Assembly (NCBI GenBank): GCA_949316235.1
Contig: OX438748.1
Location: 4,095,001-4,159,000 of the forward strand
Direction: 5' to 3'
DNA length: 64,000 nucleotides
Source of the DNA: Oegoconia quadripuncta
Taxonomy: Eukaryota; Arthropoda; Insecta; Lepidoptera; Autostichidae
Position numbers and translations under genes: made by a program. Below the pieces are notes generated by a model, which ran no database searches, was not told where the DNA came from, and saw nothing but the letters and a program-made list of their open reading frames with translations. How positions within the stretch are numbered: position 1 is the first letter of the stretch; each line of letters starts with the position of its first letter. Shown in pieces: positions 43,201 through 52,200 of this stretch.

Positions 43201-46200
43201 GCTAGCTACCACCACCTTATCTAAAGCTATCTCCAACAGCAATGTTAATACCATTGTTGTATTAGCCAGTTTTCCAAATAAGATTGTGTTTCCGGGTTAC
43301 TACCCTTCCACCGTCGGCCTCATATCTGGGGGCACGGCAGTGCCCCCGCCAAGTCGAGCGCGAAGCAAACACTGCCGTACCATCCTTTACTGGAACCATT
43401 TCGCCGCATTTTCAGGCCCCTATTTTAGAACCTCTGGATAAAACTAGAACGCAGAAATTTTCGTCATCCAGTAAGCTATAATCACATACTTAAAATCCAA
43501 AATTTCAAGTCTGTAGGTCATTTAGATCCGAAGTTAAGCGAAAGCAAAGTTTCGCATTTATGACACTCACTCACTCACTCACTCACTCATGATCATCAAA
43601 ACAGAACTAGTACTTCCCATAAACTCAGAGAGCTGAAATTTGGTACAGAGTTATGGTTCAATGGTCACATAAAGGGAAAACTATAAAAACTAGGATAATC
43701 GAAGATCTGGAGTACCTGGTGACCCTGATTAGGAAACACAAGAGCCCAACCAAACTATTAGAGATCGACATATACCGCCTTTACAAAAAATATTCAACTT
43801 GGTGGGCCGCTTCATTTGATGTCAAAAATCGAAGGTCTGAAGTATCTGATGAAGAACCCTCAGCTGGTCTCAGCTGTATTAGAGATATGGTAATGCCCCC
43901 TTCTACTATTGGTACATAGAAAAATCGACTGTCATTGCAAAAATCCAGCGTAGTGGGACACATCTTCTAATTTAATCTAGCCTATAGCATCCCACTGCTG
44001 GGCGCATGCTTCCCCTTCTGCTTATAATACGCATATAAATAAAATTAAAGGATAACTCAGGATAAGACTACACTGGCTTTTATACTTATACTTACAAGTT
44101 TACAAGAAGAAATAGTCGAACGATTAACTTTATATCTGACGAAGAACCTCAGCTGGTCCCAGCTGTATTAGAGATATGGTAATGCCCCCTTCTACTATTG
44201 GTACATAAAAAATCGACTGTCCAGCGTAGTGGGACACATCTTCTAATTTAATCTAGCCTATAGCGTCCCACTGCTGGGCGAATGCCTCCCCTTCTGCTTT
44301 TAATACGAATATAAATAAAATTAAAGGAAAACTCTGGATAAGACTAGATTGCTTATACTTATTACAAGTTTACATGAAGAAATAGTCAAACGATTAATTT
44401 TATTCTACTCGAACATTACACAAATTAAATAAACAAACGAAAATTTGGTCAAAATATAATGCATTGGCTAAGAGTGGCGGTGATACCCGCACGCGTCGCT
44501 AGATGGCGTTGACTGTATTTTAAAACGCGCTTACGTTTTGTTTATCCGATAACCTTATATGGCAAAGTGGCAACCGGCCGCGTTACAGTCGTTTACGACA
44601 TTCTTCTATTGCGCTTGAAAATGTTTGCTAGGGGATTAGGAGGGATTATTTGCATTTCGTTGATTTCGCTGATTATTTCGTGAGGTTTGCTAAGGTTAAT
44701 TGGCAGGTTGTTATTATATTAATTCAAAAATTTAAACAGGTTAGGAATTATATGGTTAGTGACGGATTACTGATTATTACTTAATTATCAGAATTAAAAG
44801 AAGTTTCAATTGAATACTTTATTTAATTGTTAATTATTTAGTACCTACTTTTAGTTTTCTAGGTTTAATTTACAGTTAGGCAGTACTTTGAATCGCGTTC
44901 GTGTTTATAAGTATTTTTCTAGTATTCTAGTTTAGTTTATTTAGTTAGATATTACTTCGTTTCGTTTAAAAATATCATTAATTTAGCTGTATTTCAGTAC
45001 TAGGTAGGTAGTACCTTTGGTAGAAAGTTCATTGATAATTAATTATATTGACACTTGTCTAATAATGAAGAGTTAACGTTTTGCTTATAGTTTGTATAGA
45101 TTGAGTAGGCAGAGTAATATTTTCTTTAAGTTTTTTTTATTAAGACAAAAGAAGTCTTAAAGATATAAGTAGGTTTTAGTCTAAATATTATCGGTATTTC
45201 TGATTTGTTGTCCATATACTAAAGGTCGTTGAGTTTAATTGTGTTTGATTTCGCAAGATAATAATTATCGTAAAAAATGTCGATAATATTAAAAGACGAC
45301 GATGAACTTAGTGGCTACCAAGTAGTTGGTATGCCCAAAGACGGGTCTTGTCTCTTCCATTCAATATCTTTCTTGGTGTATGGTAGAACTGACTCAACTT
45401 GCAGTATCAAGTATATTTGTAGATACGTGGGCATATATGTAATATGCCCACGTTTCTACAAAAAGAAGTGAAATCCCACCAAAAACATTCTGTAAAAAAC
45501 TAGCCAAGTCTCGATGAAGCTGCTTGATTATCTCTAAAAAGTAATGAAATCTATACAAAGTCGTGCCAAGTGTAAGGTTCCTTACTGCAATTTCTTTATT
45601 ATTATAGTTAATGTTGTGTGACTTGGCCGTTGAAGGGTACACAGGGGTACAAAACCAGGTGCTCCATGACACCATTGCACCAATCTGTCGCCAGAACCGC
45701 TACGCATTGACGATGGAAAATTGCCACTTGGAAAACGTTGATTCAATAACCAGTCAATTGTAGGCTTGATAAAGCCACTAACGTATAAAGAATGTTATGT
45801 AAACGCCACACAGATTATTCGCTAATAGTTTGCCGTTGAACATTCTTAATAACATAATTAATAACATTAATAGCGGTTCTGGCGACAGATTGGTGCAATG
45901 GTGTCATGGAGCACCTGGTTTTGTACCCCTGTGTACCCTTCAACGGCCAAGTCACACAACATTAACTATAATAATAAAGAAATCGCAGTAAGGAACCTTA
46001 CACTTGGCACGACTTTGTATAGATTTCATTACTTTTTAGAGATAATCAAGCAGCTTCATCGAGACTTGGCTAGTTTTTTACAGAATGTTTTTGGTGGGAT
46101 TCACTTAACATGGTATAATTGAGGTCACGTGGTGCATAAAACACCGTGTTAAAAGCTTATCCGATTTCCATCAATCTAATTTGTCTAAAATATAGAAAAA

Positions 46201-49200
46201 TGAAAATTTAGAAAACTTTCGAATGTCATATGATATCATCCTATGTCATTTGACAACCTGTTTGGTGTAGTGGTTAAAAACTCTGACCACTATACCAAAT
46301 GGTCGCGGGTTCGAATCCCGCTAGGGGCATATGTTTGTGTGATGAATACGGACATGTGTACCCGAGTTATGGATGTTTTCATTTATAATAAATATTTATT
46401 TACAAAAAAATAAATATTTATGTTGTACATCAACCATCTGGTATCCACAACACAAGCCTATAGTTGCTTACTGTGGAACTAGATGGCGCTGTGTGTATGT
46501 CTAAGGATATTTATTTATTATTTATCATCGAAATACACATAAAAAACTGTGTTACTAGATATCTTTGGCACAGCTAAATCGATTCTTACCAAACATGTCT
46601 AAGAACCTTCTTGAACATTGAACCTTGACGGCTCTAACTTCTTGACGGCCTCTCTGGACCACTGACCAGGCATATTTCAGCCATGAAAATCGGACGACGA
46701 CTGAGCATCCAAATCAGGCGCATGGGGGCTTAAAACCGCACTCAAGTCGGACACACACCACGCCTTCACATACTTAACACCCGTTGTTTTTCGTCGGGGG
46801 TTATTGACACGTAAGTAGGTAAGAATTTTGTTTTGTATTGACTGATTGATAGTTCCTTATCTAACTATCTAACTAATGTTATAAATGCGAAAGTTTGGAT
46901 ATTTGATTGTTTATTTGTTTGATTGTTTGTTGCTCATCAACCGATGCACGGATTTGGATGAAATTTGGTACATAGGTATAATATACCCTGGATTGAGATA
47001 TAGGATTTTTTATCCCTATAAAGTGAGTAGTTCCCGCGGTAAAACAAATTTTCGGTGTAAAGTTATTCCGAGCATGGCAAGCCGGGAGCGGAAAGCTAAT
47101 TAGTAATAAAACAGAATTACTAGGATTTGTTTTATTAGTTACCTGTATATAATCTAAAAATTCCTGATATTTCAAAACCAGGTCGTAATCAATCAAATCA
47201 TGACATGTCAGGATAAATCCTGATGTCTGGTAACCCTAGCTATTTAAATAATGCCCTTGAAAACTTTCACGTTCTATCAATTATTTACTCAACTACAATT
47301 TTAGTTTAATACTAGACGTTAACAATTGTCTGTGATGTCAAGAGCGTGAATGTATTTTTAATCTTTTTTACGTCTGTCTCGGAAAAAATGGGACACAAAA
47401 ACTGTCAGAACAGTTTAAACTTTCTGATTTAACTGGAGCAGTAAAAACTGGTTTTATTTGAACACCATCCGATTGATATTGAGAACATTGTTTATGTTGA
47501 TATAGTTTTCTGTATAATATCATCACAGCCTTACACGTCCTCACTGTTGGGGCACATAGCCTCCTCTCACTGGGACAGAGGTTAGGCCGGTTCTCTGCCC
47601 TCTCGCAGAAAATTCTTTGCCAGATTTTCACTTGTAAACCCAATGTTGTTTACATTGAGCCACGGAGGCGTTTGTTTTAATAAATATTAATATCTAGATA
47701 TTTCGGACACTTACGCCTATAGTCTAGTCTCAAACTAAGCAAAGCTATGGGTACTAGATAACGGATAAACATACATAAATATATAAACATCCATGATTCG
47801 CGAATAGATGTTCGTATTTATCACACCATTAATTCTCCGTCGCGCGATTCGAACCCGCAACCGTTTCGCTGACAGGGTCACTATACTATCCACTACATCA
47901 ACCAATTTGGCCATTATTTTTCAGGATGTTTGCATGAGGCGAAATATAAGATTTTATAATATAGCAGTATTGTTGCTGAGAACCCTTGCCTCTAGGCAAC
48001 AATTTGTCCGTGCGGCATTTCAATCTGTTTACTCTCAAACTTCCTTCATTCATAGAAACGCCTCTCACAAATATTATGTATGCCCTTTAGTTTTACTCGG
48101 TTTTACTACGCAATTGCGTGCTTTCCGGGTATATTGACCTTAGCTTGTTTGTTTTCCTTTTGAATAAGTATTACATAGCATAAGAATATACCTACTATGG
48201 ACAAAGTAGTAAGCCAACTCGTATCGAATATTTAGACAATCGAATACTTAAGTGAAACTTGGTACAAAAATAGGATCAAGATTACATTAACTACCTTTAT
48301 ATTGTGTTACTAGACAATTTAATTTAACAAAATTAATAATAAAGGATAATTTGGTATCTACTATATTTATATTGGTATGATTTTTTTTTTCTTTTTACTC
48401 AGCGCACATGTGTATGTCTATCTTATCGAACCTATTCGCCTTCACATTAACAGTGTCTTGCTGGAAGAAATATCATTTTAGAGATAAGCTAGCACCTTTT
48501 ACATCCTGTATCTAGTAATCTGTTTTTGTTTTTCACGGGTACTCGTGTGCAATAAGACATAAAAATAATACCAATAGCTTGACGGTTCTTCGATTTACCT
48601 GATAAAAAATCATTTTGAGGGAAGTTTTGAATTAAACGTATCTTTATATTTGCCATACGGTCAGGCGTATATTGTGTATTCAATGTCACTTCAATAAGGA
48701 ACTGTGGGCTACTCTCTTTCCTACTACAAAGCTATTGACTTCATAAGGTGATATTATACCTTCGGGATATCCCAAGATAAACGCTTACTCCTTGCGGTCA
48801 AGAAATTGCGTCACATAGAAGGCATGTAACTGATTTACCCTCCCAAAGGAACCGGTAGAGCCTGGACCAGGTTCTGCCGGTTGAAATTCGGCCAATTTTG
48901 AAAGAGCTCCCACGGGCTGAAGAGTCCAGTAAGCGCACCAATTATAAGCCGGGCTCTGTGTTCAACCTTAATTAACACTCCTTAACGTGTTTCTCTCCAA
49001 CATTCTACATAACTTCAATAGAATAGAATAGAATAGAATAGAACAGAACAGAACAGAACAGAACAGAACAGTACAGAACAGAACAGAACAGAACAGAACA
49101 GAATAGAATAGAATAGAATAGAATAGAATAGAATAGAATAGAATAGAACAGAATAGAATAGAATAGAAATTTAACCGCCTCCGTGGCTCAATGTGAACAA

Positions 49201-52200
49201 CATTGGGTTAACCATTCGGAGGTCGCGGGTTCGATCCCCAGCGGGGTACATGTTTTAAGTACTCGGTTTGGTTGGTGGTAGGGCATTTTAAATGTCCGCC
49301 TGGCTAGCTACCACCATCTGATCTAAATCTGCCGCCAAACAGCAATGTTAATAGCATTGTTGTGTTCCGGTTGTCAGAGATAAGATAGCCAGTCCCCTAA
49401 ATGTGTTGGGGTTTCCGGGTCAGTACGCTTCCACCGTCGACCTCATCTTCACTTAACATCAGGTGTGATTGAGGTCAAGTACCAACCCGTTGTGCATAAA
49501 AAAAAAAAGAATAGAATAGAATAGAATAGAATAGCATAACTTTATTCGCTGACAGAAATACAAGGTACACAGAAACAATTCACAACAAGCAATAACAGTA
49601 CAAAAAGCCAGTCAATTTTATAATTTATATGCGCCCTGTACCAGGCCAACGAATTGGATCTGACTCAGCATAAAGCTGCAGGGAGACGCTGATAATTTAG
49701 CCAGAACCAAAGAATAACTTCACAACCTTTATCCCAAATGATGTGGTCAGATATATCCCAAACAAGCGATCGGGTGTTGCAAACATTAAAAGTTTAATAC
49801 TTGAAACAATATTCACATTTCACCGTTCGAAATATTCAGAAATGCACACATGACTGGGGGTGAGCCTATCGCCGTTACAACGTGCAAGTCTATAAATGTT
49901 TTTTGGTGGACAGTTCCTTAGTCGCCTTTTACGATACCCACGGGAAGAGACGGATTGGTTCTATTCTGATTACGTCTTCCTCAAATATTCAAAACCATTT
50001 TGATGATACTCATACAGAGTCCGTCAAAATAGCTCTGGCGCAATTTAATTTTTGTGCCACTTTGTAGCATTTGTCTGAGATTTTGACCTCAATCACACCT
50101 GATGTTAAGTGAAGATGAGGCCGAAGATGGTAGCGTACTGACCCGGAAACCCCATCTTATTTGGGGGACTGACTATCTTATCTGTGACAACCGGAACACA
50201 ACAATTCTATTAACATTGCTGTTTGGCGGCAGATTCAGATAAGATGGTGGAAGCCAGGTGGACATATAATATGCCCTACCACCAACCAAACCGAGTACTC
50301 AATATTTACCCCACTGGGGATCGAACCAGCGGCCTCCGAATCGTAAACCCAATGTTGTTTACATTGAGCCACGGGGGCGGTTAAAAAAGATTTATAATTA
50401 GAAATATCACTAAGCAGATTTGCGTTCATAGTACCACAGTCTAGGTATTATACCTATATGTAATATATAACATCGATGATGATTCATACAATAATATCAA
50501 TACATCCATCGATAACGTATGCTTGAATCACATGATGTTTTTAAGTCGTACCCTTTTTGCGGTCCGGCCGGTTATATTAGTTTTACGTCGTTTAGAGGTC
50601 GTATGTTTTGTTGTTCATTTTGTAAACATGATTAAGTTTTGTTTATTGTGTGGTCGACTGTTACTGTAATCTCGACTGTTGCATACCGTATATATCTACT
50701 ATGGTCTTAAGTTTGTGACCTTCCCAGTCCACCTAGGCCCAGTTGGGTCGACTCACGAGGTGTATATGAAAATGAAAAAATGAAAAAATATTTAATTTCA
50801 CAACAACAGAACATGCAAGTACTAACAAATTTTCTATCTTAAAATAGACACTATAATATGTTAAACATGCCCTCTATTGTTGTAATGGATACCTAGGAGT
50901 ATTGCCTGTGATCCCCACACTAGGCGGACCTGTATCGTGAGGATCACCCACAAAAACTATTTTACAACAATATTAACCTCCGTCTTAACCCATAAATAAA
51001 CAATGTTTTGGGAAAAAGAAAAAGTTAATTAATACAGAATATGATATTCTCAAAGATTCAACTTGATGAAATTTTAGTTTGCAATCAGGTAACATACCAT
51101 GATTAGTATAATAATTATAATAACAAATACTAGATTTATACAAATAATAAATAAAGAAAGCAAGAAATATACTATAATAAAATATGGAATAAGCATTTAT
51201 AGCAAATAAATCTACATATAATGTATAATGATAAATAGATAAATAATGAATAATAATAATTGTGCCTACATGACTATTTTAAGCAAGTTTTCAGTTTGGT
51301 CGTAGCTGAGAGTCATCAACCACTCATTAATTAGAATTTTAGCTTGACGACAAGAAGCACTTTTTATATCACAAGCCCTAACTATTGTGTTGTATAAATA
51401 TTTATCGATAAAGGGACTGAATCTTTGAGCAAAGGCTGTTCGCACCGAATTTAATGGGACTTTAAAGGTACGCTTTAGTAACATGTCTTTATATAACTCA
51501 CAGTTGAGGGTGTCTTTGTGTGTACATAGTGCCATTTTGGATATATACAGCTGCCGGACTGTTAGAACCAGGCTTTCTCTATATACGTTGGCAGTAGGGT
51601 ACCTGTACGGCCTTTTGAGCATGACTTTCAATGAACAGAACAGAAGAATGAACTATGAACAGAAGGGGCGGGACAGCTCTGGCCTGGGTCAAACAGAACA
51701 CGGATCACCACACCAACTTATTTATTGCATGAAACTGGTAGTAAAGAGGATCGGAAGGGCCTTAAAACTAAAAAAATTAACTATTGAGATGTAAAAAAAA
51801 TATGATTATAATAGCGGTGCGACTGAGTTGAAATCTGGAAATCAATGTGCCAAAAAAAGGATCCGTCAGTTCATCAGACAGTCAGTCAGTTTAAAATTTC
51901 GAATTTGAACTCCAATAACCCAAACCCACCAATGAGTATCAGCTCAAAAGAACGACACCGTTACAATTTCTCTTACAATTTAAGAGGAACTCCGCACGGT
52001 CCTGTCCAAATTTTTACAAATGAATAAGTTGATTCTAATGATTTATAAGCATAAAGCACGTACATAGATCTAAAAATATATAGAGAATATTTTCGAAAAA
52101 GACTAGAGCTACAAAATTAGAGCGATTTTAAGTTTTCCATAGTAACCGAAAAAATGCAATATATTCTAAATTCTATATTTTAAATTCTACTAACTTTTTA

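Noticed and set aside
45394..46122. Two identical frames on opposite strands (MVSWSTWFCTPVYPS...)
   Set aside because: They are a by-product of the 235-bp inverted-repeat arms; no domain or splice context.
47808..48137. 109-codon plus frame
   Set aside because: It begins inside a reverse SINE C and continues into unique DNA with random composition.
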